DNA of 64,000 bases from Pterobdella sp. o SKG-2022 (GCA_964035795.1 OZ038322.1:22181918-22245917); one strand, 5' to 3'. Shown: positions 50,601-63,479, counted from the first letter of the stretch. A program made the numbers and translations. Notes: generated from the letters alone by a model not told the origin.

Positions 50601-53568
50601 TTAAAAAAAACTTTTCGAAATTACACTTTCAAAATAAATGCAAAAAATTAAACTATATAAAATTAAATTTCCAAATGAGACTTTTTTGAAGTAAATGTAA
50701 AAGCCTTTATAAAATCGTTGTCATATCCAATCTGTCGCAGCTTATATATGCGTTTGAGCGCAGTCGGACCTCACACAATATGCCATGAACACTTTCATGA
50801 AATTATTTCATTTTCTTACCAAAACAGTTCATTATAATGCTAATTTTTTTATATAATTACCTAAATATTTTGAATTTTTTTCTCATTTAAGCAATCTTCT
50901 TTTTTTAAAGAGAAAGAGCAAGACCGAATCAATAAGATTGGTGCGTAAGAAGTTAATAAATAAAATAGATAACTTTTGAGAGCCGAGTCGTGTGAATAAT
51001 TAATATATTATTGACAGAGAACGAATATCATGCTAGTACCATGGAGAGTAAGATAAAAATAAAAACTCTAAAAATAACATCAAAAATGACCTTAAAAGCG
51101 TCACAGGATGCTATTGGAAAATTGTGTCAATTTTTTCACTATTGAAAACTTTTAAATAAGACACCGCATTAGAAACATTTTGCGAAATAATAAGATAACC
51201 CAGAGGTCAGAAAAAATTGTCGAGAAAAGCTTTTCTGAAAAATTTTAATAAATTTTTGCTGAATTTATACGTTGGCACTTTTGTGTTAATTTTATAAATT
51301 GGCATCTAAACTTTTTGAAAACCTGAATAGAATTTCTTGTTCCACTTTTTCTTGTGTTAAAATTCTATTCAAACTTAAATACGTTAGCGAGAACACGAAA
51401 ATCTTTGGAGTAGAAGTTTTTGGTGCTGATAATATAAGCACCGAAAGATAATGATCAATAAGTGTTATGATATTTAAATATCAAAAGGGTGTGTGCTCGA
51501 AAAGAAGGTTTGAATCTCAGGTTTTGAATTATTATTGTTTAACTCAATTAAATAGTTCAAAAAATAGTATTTATCTTCAGATTTTCACTAAACTTTTTCT
51601 TTATAGAAAAAAATTGATGTTTTGACGTTTTTTTGTGAAGTTTATGAAAGAATTTAATTCAGAGTTCTCATGGATGTTGAATTTTAAATGAAATTAAAGC
51701 ATAAATTTATTTGAGAAAATTAAAATTAAGTGTTCAACAATTAAATTAAGCCAAGAAATTTTTATTCGCATTCACGAAAGTAGTTAATTTTGACGTAAAT
51801 ACTCAGAAAATTTTTGACAATTTTTTGAGAAAGGGCTTTTTAGACTACACTTGAGAAAACATATTTTTCAACATAGAAATGTCCTGACTGTGTAAAACTT
51901 TTCCGATAAAGTGCTTGAGATGGTGGCATCCTTACGCTACGAATCCCTCAAAAAGTCAATGGTTAAGACAATTGAAGATTTATAAAATGTACATAAATGA
52001 ACAACATGTCGGTTATAGTTACAGAACATATGTAGTTAAGCTTTTTTTAAATGTAGAAGAAATTTTCTTAATCACATCTCATTTAGCTTCTAGATCTGGA
52101 AACGTGGAAGTTTTCCACTTAAAATTAAAAAATTCAAAATTTTAAAAATTTCCATTCACACCCCTACACATCCCTCGCATTAAGACCTTCTTATTACTAA
52201 TATGCTGCAAGCCAAAGAAGTCCCATCAAATCAGCCTATCTCGCGTAGCATCTCAATCTGCCATATCTTCTTAGCCATTTTTCTCATTTAATAGAACACT
52301 CGATTCAAACAAGCATATGTGTGTGTGTTTTACTACAAAAATATTTGAAAAAATCAATAAAATTCAAAAAAACTAAGTTTTAATGAAGGCGATAAGATAG
52401 ATTTTAGATAAAGTTGTTGTGGCTTTATGTAATGGACTTTTTGAAAACTAAAAACTTAAAAATTAAAATGGCTTAAAATTACATAAAAAGCAAATTTCCA
52501 GCGTAAATAATCAGCTTAAAAATAATTTAAAACTTAGTTACAAGTTGAAAATAGCTTGGATGCAATAGTGATTCTAGTGTGTGATACCTACCATAGTTTA
52601 TAGTATTTTGTTGGCAGCTTTGAGAAACGGCACAAGTTATCTATCGATTTTTATCAGCATCAATTATTAAAAATCCTATTTTTCATTACTCAATGAAACA
52701 AAAAAATATTTCTATTTAAACCAAAAAATGTAAAAATCAATAGAGAGAATTTTTTCTCAACAAAAAGTTAAATCGCTTAAAACGGTTTGACGATAAATTT
52801 AATTTTTCTGCATTGCTGTGCTGAAATAATTCACATTTTTTCTTGTTAAATTCAATATTAGCTTATAAAAACTTCATTGATTTCGTGCGTAAATAAAAAT
52901 GAAAGTATGTTAAAGGATTTCAAAAGAAAGGCGGATATGATTAATTAACTGACTTCATTAATTTGACAAAATTTGAATGAATGCATATTTTCGGAATTCA
53001 CAAAAGATGAATCATATCAAACCCACGCGGAAGAGAGTCCTTGTGCTGGGTGTAGTGAGGTTTGATGAATATGGCGTAAAAAACCGATGAATCCCAGCTT
53101 AAAGAAAGAAACCATTTAAACTAATAAGTAGTGTTCTCCACTTTGGTCAATTTCAATGTTTTTGCTGCAAAGCTCAACATATTAATTTATAAAATGTAAT
53201 TATGTTTGAAATTATATTATTTATATTTGAAATAATCTTTTCTTATATTGCTTTACATTCTCAATAGCATGAGTTTTAAACAAGTATTCAGATTAATAAT
53301 CATTTTTATTGTTTATTTCTCGAGATTTTTACACAGGCTTTAAAATAAATCTAAAAGGATGCGGTCTGTGACGAAAACATTACCCGTACTTCAGCAATTA
53401 TAATGCCTGTCAATTTTTTAGTACTTCTACATAGTGCAACAAATGATATTTTTCTTTCCCATTTGAAAAACCAAAAAGGGTTTCAACAATGCAGGCGAAA
53501 ACGTAGGATAATAACTTCAGTGATTTAAAGTTTCTGTATGTTGGAACTGGGATTACGAATTAAAATAA
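47622..53568. other. Upstream region of protocadherin A, no gene seen
   Basis: About 6 kb of AT-rich sequence to the right of the start codon of A. The promoter and any 5' untranslated exon of A should lie here, but I can identify no convincing element. Open frames are short and without motifs. Confidence 0.6.
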
Positions 53569-53779
<211 letters not shown>

Positions 53780-56700
53780 AAAGTAATGATGGAAGTAGGA
53801 AAAGACTAATGATTATTAGGAATAAATGTTGAAAAGATTATTTTCTAAGATGTTTTTTTTTCGCTTAGTTTTTTATCAATTAATTTTGATCTCATGAAAA
53901 GTTATTAAAAAGTTTGAAATATGCTTCATAAAAACAGCTTTTGGTATAAAAATACAACATCCCCAAATTAGCCTGCAACAAAAAAATCAAAAATGTAAAG
54001 TTAATTGAAAACTGTAAAAGTTTTTAGCGAAGCTACCAGTATCAAACAGTTAATAATGTTAGTTTTATGAGAGGCATCGCTCAGTTTTTAATGTACTTTC
54101 AATGTTATTTTCACCACATAAGTTAGCTTAATTTTTTATTTATCTGAGTATTTCAAAAACTGAAAAAGATGAATTTGATGCCAGTTTTGATAATATTCTG
54201 AGCTCTGTTAAGGTGTGAGAGTAAGATAGAGGTTGGCTTTGGTAAAAAAATTCAAATAGATGAACATAATTAGAAACAGTGAAATGCCTGGTTGTGAAGG
54301 GGATGCTTAAGAACCTGCAAGGTGGTAAACTAGAATCAAATCTTCAGCTCTTTTGAAAACATCATATTACTTTCAATTTATAATCAATTTAAAAATTTAT
54401 ATTTTATCTTTCAGTTTTATACAGCTCAGTTTTCCATTTAAAAGCATTCAAATAGGAAGAATTTTTGCGGAAAAACTTGAACAATATATATTTTTTTTTA
54501 TATTTTGTTTTTCCGGGCGTTGATAGCAACATGATGTCTAAAATTACAGAGCCTTTTTATAATTTTCGTTTTATGATCTAGGTGTTTGAAAGTAATTTTG
54601 AGTTTTTTGGACATATGGATAAAAAGTTTATTAAATAAATTATTTCAACTTTAACAAGTAGAAAATGCTTGAAGGGAAATTGTAACAGTTTCATTGTTTC
54701 AAGAAGGTTTATTCCAGCAGTTAATGGTCAGTATTTCATTAGAAATTCTAATTTTTTAAACTTTTTCATCAAATATTTATTAAAAGCTCGCTAATAATTT
54801 AAATTTTTTTTCTATATGTTATTAAAATCTAACTTTGAGAAACTAACGTTAATTTTTAAACCTAAGCTAAATCGTTGTTAGCTACTTACTACACATAAAA
54901 AATTAGTTCAAATGCTGCAATTTCCTTGTTTTATTCAACCATTAGAAATTTATTTTAAAAAGTTAGACGTTTTCAAAAAAAACAGTTTACGAAGGGCAAG
55001 AAAGAATAAACAATTGGCAAAGTTAAGGTTTATAGAGGTCTTAATAGAATTTCAGCTTTTAAAAGCCTTTGGTAAGGTAGAATCTGGATTTATTGGGGAA
55101 GAAGGTGGTGAAGAAGAGAGAAAGATGTTTTATGAATGAAATAGTAACGATTCCAGCAAGCTTTTAGCATCTTATTATAAGGTTAAATTTATCGAAAACT
55201 TTTTAATGGCATAATTTTTCATATTTATAATTCTTATTCATGTGAAAAAAAATTTTTTGAAGTCTTTCAAAAGATGAATAAATTATAAATTATATATATT
55301 TTGAAATAAATATGTGAAATATAGAGATCATTACCTAAAACTATTCTTTATAACTATTTGTTATCAATTCAAAAGTCATTAGCTACTTCACCACCATAGC
55401 TATAAGTCATTGACAATGTTGTAGCTTTCGAATGGCTAACCGTCACTTTTTTGATTTACTGGTACTGTGTTTATTTGTATGCTTTTAAAATTTTTTCTTT
55501 CATCTCTGCTGAAGTTCTTAATCAAAAAAATTCAAAGTTTCAAATTATTTTTCAACCTATGTCAAATGCTGTCTTCTATATATTTTCAAGTGCTTTTTGA
55601 AAGAAAGTAGACATTTTGAAGCGATGTCTATTCTGAATGGAATCTATGATTATGTGAAAATAAAATGTTCACACTAACAATTGGTTTTAAAATATCTCTT
55701 CAGGTACTTTCAAAGCATTTTTATTGAAAAAGCTACTAAGAATTGTAAAATCATTTTTTTTCAAACTAAACAAGTTTTAAAATAGAAAAAACTACAGTTT
55801 AAAACCATATTTACAAAATATTGAAAAATCTTTCGAGCAAAAACAATTCCAATGAACTGGTGTAAAATCATTAAATGATTTAAAACAAAATCTTGATTCA
55901 AACTTCAAACATGGAAACACTTTTGTGAACGCAAAAACTTATGTTAAAAACGGAAAGAAAAATAGAAACACAATATTTGCGTGATGTATTTTGGCCTCTT
56001 TTCTTTGAATTTCTTTTTTACGCTTCGCTCCCTTTTTGTTGTTTGTTAAGTTGTGATTTTGAGCACATTTTTTACTTTTTTGAATTCCATTGATATTTCA
56101 CACTTTTTAAAATTTAAAAAAAATTTTTTCATGAAACTAGTACTGTTACTAACATCATTATTATAGCTATTATCATTAGTTGCTATAGAATCACTGTGGA
56201 AGTTGTAGTAGTCTCAATAATTTTATTTATTGTTTAAAGTAACAGTAGTAACTATTTTTGTTTTTATTTTTGTGAAGCAATAGTAGTAATAGTAGCAGAG
56301 GTCAAATCATTCATATGCAAATCTCGAGCAACTCAGTAAGCCTGCATATAAACTCAGAGCGTTTTGAGGGGTTACGACCGGCGAAGAAAAGATTGTATCG
56401 AAGGAATGTAGAGTCTGTAACGAAAAGCTTGATATTTTATTTATCTTCAATGAATTTCATGTCGATCACAGCATGAAAAAAAATTTTGAGTTTGAATAGT
56501 TTGATAAATGTTGGAGTATAAAAAAAGGAATGAAGAAAGTGGCATTTGTTAATATATGCCAATCTAAAATGTATTGTTACAAGTTAAACGCTTGTGTGAA
56601 TAAACAACAAAGAAATTTTTCGAAAATAAATTTTACGGCCCAGAAAAAAATTATTGATTAAAAACACACCAAAACACATAACAATTTCAGTTGTTAAAAG

Positions 56701-59563
56701 GCTTCGAAAACTTTTTTAGCATACAAATTCAAAATTAATAGCAGGATTTGCGTTAAAATTTTCTTGAATTTTAATATATTTTTCCAATTCTATCCAAACT
56801 ATAGAAAGTTTTAGCAGTTTATTTGTCACTATTTTTCAAGAAAATGGACTTTCTAACTTAGCATTTTTGTGACGGCTTTGCTCAGTGAGGTATTAAGAAG
56901 TGAATTTTTAAGACTTAAAGTATAATTTCGTATCAAATCATGTTCGACCAGTGAAATGCTTTGTTGGGCTTATGAGGGTTTAGTCTGTGATTATTTTTTA
57001 CTATTTGAATATTCATAATTATGTTTTATCATAAAAACAATGAAGACAAATAGTCATAACTAATGCGTTTTTTATGCCGAACTCCAAGAAAAACTTTTTA
57101 ATGCATTTGTTTGTTGGAGTAAATAAATCTTTTTCAATCTAAGTTTTTTGTGAATAATATTTTTGTTACATCAATTAATTGATCAAAACACCAATGCGCA
57201 CAAATTTATCGTTATCGGTGGCAAGGTGTGTGATTTCACAATAGAGCCATTTTTTAAACTCTTTTTATTAACATTTATTTATCAGTTTTTCAAGTTTAAA
57301 AAACTAAAAACTCAAATTTCATAATGGAAAGTTAAGAAAAATAATTTTTTTTCGTACTGATAAATACCATTGTTATCGATATTATCATCTGAATTATTTT
57401 GGTTTATAAAAATCAAATCAATATCATATTAATCTTTTTTTTTCATATAACTAGATAAAAAAATTCAAAATAAGAAAATACTCTATACAAAAAATAATCA
57501 ATACCTAAAAATGCAAAAAAATCATTGTTTTAGACCATCTTTTTTTTACTTCAATAAATAAACGTGATATTTTTATGAATCTTAAAAAGTGCTGTAATTT
57601 AGTACAATACTTTCGATAATCGAACTACGAATTGTGTGTTTGTGCAGTAAGCAAACTGAAGAGGTTCTGTAATGGGTATGAAGATTTGTTTGATTTTTAA
57701 TGAATTTGTAAGATTTATTTTTGAAATAGGATTTACATGAGTTTAATGAACTTGGTGAGTTTAACCAAAATCATTGTTTTAAAATTTTTTAATAAAATAT
57801 GGACTTCAAAAGTCAAAAACTCAGATATTTTTTGTGTCAAATTTATGGTTTATGAAAAATAAACAAAATTTCAGCATCGTGATTTTTATAAAATCTTTTT
57901 TACTTTTAATTCATGAAATAAACATTTCGCATGGAAATATTTTCCGCGAAAGTAAATTTTAATTATTGATGAAGAAATAATAAAAAATAATGCGAAATAT
58001 TTTTTCAAATAATTAGCACTAATTCTTTTTTCACAAAAAGACAAATGAATAAAATCACCAAAAAAAATAATTAAATAACGATAATTGTAAAAACAATAAA
58101 ACCATAATAATTGTTAAGAAGAGCGCATTTGATTATGAGTGCATTTCAGGGTTAAAAACGCTACAGGTTGGTGTACTGAAATGTGCTCTAATGAAAAATT
58201 AATAAACATCTCCCATAAGTCATTCTCTTCACTGTATATAATGTTAACTTATTGAATTTTTCACATTTGAATTTGTGAATTTTTGAGAATTTTTCACGAT
58301 AAAAGAGCATATTTAGAAATTGCAAGTTTATCTCATTCATATTTAGCCTATGAAAAAGTAATATTATAGCTTTGTTTTAACTATGATTGTTTTACAGACG
58401 TATTAAACAATATCTGTATAATGTTTTCAATGACGTTTGAAGCTATGCATTTGAGATATAACAAATTATGAGAGAAAATACATTAAAAAATTTTGCCTAC
58501 AAGATTCAAAATCTTTAGTAATATTTAAAAAAGAATAAGCTTTCGATAGTAACTGTAAAACAAAATAAGTGACAAATTTGATTAAACACAGCTTATACTG
58601 TCTCAAATATTTCAAACAGATAATATAATACAGATACAACAGAAAAATTCTTTTTTAAAAATACTAAGCAGATTTCTTATTACCAAAATTTATTTTCAGT
58701 TTGATTAAATGTTATTGCATAGTATTGGAAAATTATTTTTTAAAACCATTCATAGATTTTTATCATTTATAAATTTCATTAAAAAAATTTCTGAATCTTT
58801 GAATGCGTTTTTCCCAATAATTCTCCCTTTCTGATAATAAATAGATGGTTCTTGTTTTTAGTGTATGAGGTTGATGGAAGTTAAAAAAAACTAACTATAA
58901 TTGAATTTCTAGGCAGTTACTGTAAAGAACATGATACTTAAAGATTTATCAGAAAATCGAGCTCCATCACATTAGCATTAAATTTTCAAGGCACATTTAG
59001 ATAATATTAATTGGCCATAAATGTTCATACTCAAAACATTGTTTCTACGTTGGCAAATATTCCCCTACTTAGAAACGTGAAAAATGACAGTTGCTTCATA
59101 AGGTAGGCTTATGCTATAAAAAGATGGAAGAAGTTCATCAAATTTAAATAATAAGATTATGTTTCATGAGTTTATCTTCAGGATAAGAGTGCCATTACAA
59201 GCTGTTAACTTTTTATATGAAAATTCATCACCATTTTGACATCAATTTTGAAGAAAAGAGATTAACGAAAGATTACTGATAATGATAGAAATCTTATTTG
59301 ATCAGCATGAAAGGGACTTCAAAGACAAAACGCGGTTTGTTCTTCAAAGAAATTAGAAACCTCTAACTCCAATTTATATGTAATCTTGAGAAACGTATTA
59401 GATTGATGAAAAAGATTTTTATTTATTAGAACGTTCAATCCATGTTTCAACCTTCTTTACAAAGTCCTTGAGAATTTTCTTATCAAAATATCCAATGTTG
59501 TGTTTGAAAAATTTTTCTAAAGAATTTGATATTGGTCAGAAACTTCTCAAAATAAATATTATA
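53780..59563. other. AT-rich intergenic region, no gene seen
   Basis: 5.8 kb without a supportable gene. Contents noted are a partial copy of the dispersed repeat at 55158-55205 and a possible 13-bp-stem hairpin at 58137-58188. A 75-codon plus-strand frame (54912-55139) is of unclear meaning. Confidence 0.6.
55158..55205 (+). repeat. Partial copy of the dispersed hairpin-repeat family
   Basis: AGCTTTTAGCATCTTATTAT followed by AAGGTTAAATTTATCGAAAA, matching the core of other copies. Confidence 0.45.
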
Positions 59564-60484
59564 GGGTTTTTCAATTCAATTCAAAATCTTTGCAATTGCC
59601 TACCAAATTTTTGCAATTGACTTTCAAATCTTTGCATTTTCTTACAAAATTTTTGCAATTGATTACCAAATTTCAAAAAAAAATTAAAAATAAATTAAGT
59701 TTGATTATTCAAAAAATAAACTAAATTTCGTAAAATTTTATTTTTCAAGTTCAAAATAAATTTTTTAAATTGAAATAAAAAAACCGAAAAAAAAGTTTTT
59801 TTTGAGGTATCTTGAGCTTCTCTCTGAAAAGTACCAAGTGCCGTGTTCTTATAGTATTCGTGGTGCCAGACACTCGTCCACGGAACTCGTTTACGTATCT
59901 CACACTGAAAAAATTTCGAAAGGCTCAAAATTTGTTGTATACGTTTTGTAGACAGAAATATTTCTTGACTTATTCGAAGTTTCTTCGCTGACATCTTAAT
60001 CATACTGACTAGGCGAATCAGCTTGCTTTTGGTTTGGAGGGGATATTTTTTCTTCTCTTTTGGCGTTTTTATACTCTTCAGATGACTTTAAAAGTTGTAA
60101 AACAGCACTTTATGGCACGAGAGTTTTATCAGTTTTATCAAACTGCAAATATATTTATAAAACTATCAAAATATTTGATTATATATATAATCCGCGAATA
60201 CTATAAGAACACGGCACTTGGTACTTTTCAGAGAGAAGCTCAAGATACCTCAAAAAAAACTTTTTTTTCGGTTTTTTTTATTTCAATTTAAAAAATTTAT
60301 TTTGAACTTGAAAAATAAAGCTTTACAAAATTTCGTTTGTTTTTTGAATAATCAAACTTAATTTATTTTTGTAAAAATTTTGTAAGCAAATGCAATGATT
60401 TGGTGCGCAAATGCAAAGATTTGAAAGTCAATTGCAAAAATTTGGTAGGCAATTGCAAAGATTTTGAATTGAATTGAAAAACCC
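59564..60484. mobile_element. Foldback / TIR DNA element with ~290-bp inverted arms
   Basis: The left arm 59564-59860 and right arm 60195-60484 are near-identical reverse complements. They start GGGTTTTTCAATTCAATTC at each outer end and meet a ~330 bp centre. Each arm has four ~21-bp subrepeats built on TTTGCAATTG near the outer end. The inner part of both arms can be read as the same peptide (EYYKNTALGTFQREAQDTSK), simply because the arms mirror each other. No transposase frame is present, so it is non-autonomous. The arms differ by only scattered bases, so it is young. A clear target-site duplication was not found. Confidence 0.85.
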
Positions 60485-61079
60485 GATATAGTAATTTTTA
60501 AACTCAACCTACTACTTTACTACAATCGATTTATAAATTTCCTTTTTTTAAATAATTAGAAAGTTAGAACATTTCATACCTTATTGTGTTTTTAAAAAAT
60601 TAGTTCTCGCCATCTTTACACTCATTTAATGATGTGAGATTTATAACACAAGCAAAAAACTTCCTTCAGATTTAAGCTTTTAAAAATTCATTTTTGCAAA
60701 TAAAATTGCTTCATAGCACAACAAATAATCAATTTCAAAGATTACTTGAAAGCAGGTATACTGACGTTTATTTTTATACCTTCCAAAATGCCGTTTAAGT
60801 CCTATAAGACGTATACTATTGTCATTACGACTTTATTATATCGGGGTGTTTAAAAATTGATTCTTCAACCCTTTAGTAACTTTTTTGAAATATAGGAATC
60901 TTCAACCCTTTTAAAATTATTTTCGAGTTAACAAGAAAACACGGCTATGAGTTATGGCTGTTTGAGGGATTTTTATACGAGAAGCTCTGGTGAGGCATCA
61001 ACAAAAAAGCGGATTTTATTTTCAGAAAATTTATGTTTTCATACGTGAATCGATTAAAGAAACTTATTTTGGATTTAAA
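60485..61079. other. Spacer between TIR element and AIMP2 3' end
   Basis: AT-rich sequence with no feature seen. Confidence 0.6.
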
Positions 61080-61085
61080 TTTATT
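61080..61085 (-). terminator. Poly(A) signal of AIMP2
   Basis: AATAAA on the minus strand, 27 bp after the AIMP2 stop codon at 61112-61114. Confidence 0.6.
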
Positions 61086-61111
61086 TTAATCTATCGAGAG
61101 CTCAACGAGAA

Positions 61112-62067
61112 CTATGGCACAGGATTGAAAACAGATTCACATTCTTTCACCCACACCTTCAGACTTTGTTCACTCTTCAGGTTAGAGGACCACAATAAAA
61201 AATCAACCAATGTAGGATTTTCTCCAAAAATGTAAGGTCCCTTGGAAGCTTTCAATAAAGAAGCAATTTTTATTAAAAAGTCACTCGTAACGTTGAAAGT
61301 ATTGGGAGTTGATTTTTCATACTGCAAAAACAATATTTCTTCCATCCAATCGTCCAAGCATGTAAGCATAGTAGCATTAGAAACGGGATAAAAGTCTTTG
61401 AAAACTTTCGGTACATTCTGGTCGAAGTAAGTAACTGATAAATACTTGAGGATGCTGTGAAAGTTGTTGAACTTCAAACTGGATGACCTCACCACCACAC
61501 CTTCACTTGACCGCCTCCAAACTACCGTGAGTATTTTGTTGTAACAGGTTCTGCTTTTAAAAGTTTTCAATGACTTTCCAGCAATTTTATTAGAAATTTT
61601 AAATAACCCACTCAATCCACTTTTTAAAAAAGCATCATAATACTCTGGGATTTTGAACAGATTGATAAGACCATGACATAGAGGTTGGGCGAGTGGCTGG
61701 AGAGAAGAATGGATGCAAGATGAAACAAGAGTTTTGGGCAGAGATCTGATGAGAAGGATGAAGGACAGGATCGATGATGGGGTGTTATAGGGGTCTACCT
61801 CCAACACCACCTCCAACGGGCATGACGACTGTGCAGCTTGGTAGTGTGAATTAGTGACCTCTTTGTTGGACTTGCTCAGGTCACAATACTCTGTAACATT
61901 TTTCAGCTTCTCTCTCAAGCCTTGCATTTTTTCAATCAAAGATTTTTGTTTTTTTTGGAGCAATTTCATCTCTATAATCCTTCCATTTTCTTTGTCATCT
62001 TCATTATTTTTCCCGTAATCTTTAGTTTTTCTAGCAAAACAAGGCGGGTAAACCAAATCTTTGGAAC
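61112..62067 (-). CDS. AIMP2: AIMP2 (p38/JTV1), scaffold of the multi-tRNA-synthetase complex
   Basis: AIMP2 is a non-catalytic cytosolic scaffold that holds LysRS and other synthetases together in the animal multisynthetase complex. About 318 codons are visible. In order: an N-terminal LVYPPCFARK peptide, matching the LysRS-binding P-x-C-(M/F)-x-R segment; a coiled coil (MKLLQKKQKSLIEKMQGLRE); a thioredoxin-like middle part (PLEVVLEVDPYNTPSSILSF); and a GST C-like domain. The last has ILTVVWRR, NATMLTCLDDWMEEILFLQ, PYIFGENPTLVDFLLWSSN and the terminal VWVKECESVFNP. The length suits the family (about 320). The 5' end is unsettled: there is no in-frame ATG upstream of YPPCFAR. An acceptor at 62067 (TCGTAG, phase 1) or at 62086 (AATAAG, phase 0) implies a short leader exon or trans-splicing. 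It lies about 180 bp downstream of FARSA on the same strand. Confidence 0.88.
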
Positions 62068-62125
62068 CTACGATGCGATGAGAAAGCTTATTAATATACA
62101 AAATTAAACAAAAAAAAACAATAAG

Positions 62126-62131
62126 TTTATT
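62126..62131 (-). terminator. Poly(A) signal of FARSA in the short FARSA-AIMP2 gap
   Basis: AATAAA on the minus strand, 117 bp after the FARSA stop and 40-60 bp before the candidate AIMP2 splice acceptors. This is the arrangement expected when polyadenylation is coupled to trans-splicing of a downstream gene. Confidence 0.5.
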
Positions 62132-62247
62132 TTTTTCAAAAATTGGTTTGCAACCTTGTATATGTTTGAATTAATGCTATATTAACTTATGTTAAACAAA
62201 TATTCAATGTACACCCATCGCCCAAGCAAAACAACCCATCCACCACA

Positions 62248-62359
62248 CTAATGTTTGGAACCTAGTATGCATATGGGATTGTCATAGACAGTCTGCAGGT
62301 CAACTTTGGGCCCGAAAAGATCCCTGATGTTCCCTACGCCGTATTTGATCATCGTTGGT
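62248..62359 (-). CDS. FARSA: FARSA last exon
   Basis: [20 protein letters not shown] then [16 protein letters not shown] and a stop at 62248-62250. The acceptor is CCACACAG. The C terminus is a few residues past the conserved YDNP, shorter than the vertebrate extension. Confidence 0.94.
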
Positions 62360-63387
62360 CTGTGTGGTACAGCCATTTAAATGAAGCCGAAACAACGCAA
62401 ATGGAAATAAACCAAAAAATATCTTTTAGAGACATCGTATGTAATTTTTAAAAAATAATTTTTCATTTTATTTGTCAAAAATAATTTATTTTAAAAACTA
62501 TAATTTTCGATAGGTAAAACCTTATCATGAAACTTGAGTATCTGATACAGTTATAAAACCATCCAAAATGGTAGACATGTTTCAATTTAAGAAACTGAAG
62601 AAAGATTGAAATGCCCACCCACCTCTCAAGAGAAAGACCCCATGCGATGACTGACACCTTGGAAGGCAAGCCCATCGGCAAGAGCATCTCTGGCCTAAAA
62701 ACTCCTGAATTACCTATTTCCACCCACTTTTTTAGACCTGCAGAGCGTTACAGTGTTTTACGTCACTAAAATAATATTTAGAGACATTCTATATGTCTTG
62801 TTTTGTACATCTAGATTTAATATACAAAAATGACGGTATTTAAAGAAAGATTTATTTTTAAAAACTGATTATACATCTATTTATATCAAAGTTTAACACT
62901 GATATTTGATCGCTAGTAAAAATATTTCATAATGCATCAAAATAAATATGCAAAAAAATCAAAGCTGAAAGCATAAATAATGAGTAACCTTCATGGAAGC
63001 TGAAGATTTCCATAGATGGCTCAGTATATGGGTTGTAGGCTGGCTTGAACTTCAACTTGGTTATTCCTATCAGAAAAAAATATACTTTTATATACTTTTT
63101 CAAATAAGACTTTAAAAAACCATAAAAATATAAAAAAAAAACTCTAAAACATGTAAAGAAAAAATATATACAAAATTTCATTATTTTGAACCAGACCATT
63201 TTTGCACCAGGCACCCACCATATTTCTTGAAGAACTCTTTTATATACCCCATGAGATCTCCAAGGGTGAGGTGGTAATCGGCCACGAGTCCCTCTATTTG
63301 GTGGAACTCTGCCAAATGGGTGGCATCCAGCGTTTCATTACGGAAGACTCGGTCAATGGAGAAGAACTTCACAGGGGTGAATTTCTC
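62248..63387 (-). CDS. FARSA: FARSA: cytosolic phenylalanyl-tRNA synthetase alpha subunit, 3' exons
   Basis: This is the catalytic alpha chain of the alpha2-beta2 cytosolic PheRS, which charges tRNA-Phe. Four exons join in frame: 63219-63387, 62989-63066, 62623-62737 and 62248-62359. They cover the C-terminal half of the class II catalytic core. Motif 2 is [20 protein letters not shown]; the phenylalanine-pocket region is [20 protein letters not shown]; then [20 protein letters not shown]; motif 3 is [15 protein letters not shown]. The C terminus [11 protein letters not shown] is near the usual family end. The N-terminal tRNA/DNA-binding-like domains and motif 1 are beyond the window. It is followed at once by AIMP2. 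Confidence 0.95.
62420..62535 (-). repeat. Copy of the dispersed hairpin-repeat family in a FARSA intron
   Basis: On the minus strand it contains GTTTCATGATAAGGTTTTAC and ATCGAAAATTATAG. At the other end is the flank motif TTTTAGAGACATCGTATGTA (62424-62443, plus strand). It fills most of the 263-bp last intron. Confidence 0.65.
62623..62737 (-). CDS. FARSA: FARSA exon: catalytic core to motif 3
   Basis: [20 protein letters not shown] then [17 protein letters not shown]. The acceptor is CTCTGCAG; the donor is GAGAG/GTGGGT (phase 2), which splits the motif 3 Arg codon (AG + A). Confidence 0.95.
62989..63066 (-). CDS. FARSA: FARSA exon: phenylalanine pocket
   Basis: [20 protein letters not shown] then FSFHE, bounded by split Gly codons at both ends. 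The acceptor is TTTTCTGATAG; the donor is GAAG/GTTACT. Confidence 0.94.
63219..63387 (-). CDS. FARSA: FARSA exon with motif 2
   Basis: [20 protein letters not shown] to [14 protein letters not shown], 56 codons plus one base. The acceptor is CTACACAG; the donor is TATG/GTGGGT (phase 1). [18 protein letters not shown] is close to invariant in eukaryotic PheRS alpha. Confidence 0.94.
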
Positions 63388-63479
63388 CTGTGTAGAGTTT
63401 GTGGTGATATATTGGTTAACAGAGAATATAAAGGTTCATGAGGGTTTTGATGGCAATAATTTATAGAAAGATGGAAAAT

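Noticed and set aside
54912..55139. 75-codon plus-strand frame rich in K and E
   Set aside because: No homology, no splice context and no poly(A) signal. Expected by chance in 13 kb of AT-rich spacer.
58137..58188. Hairpin (GAGTGCATTTCAG against CTGAAATGTGCTC) as a possible microRNA precursor
   Set aside because: The stem is only 13 bp with two wobble pairs and a large loop, too short for a typical precursor.
60034..60291. Open frames on both strands ending in the same peptide (EYYKNTALGTFQREAQDTSK)
   Set aside because: The identity is produced by the inverted arms of the TIR element. There is no other coding evidence.
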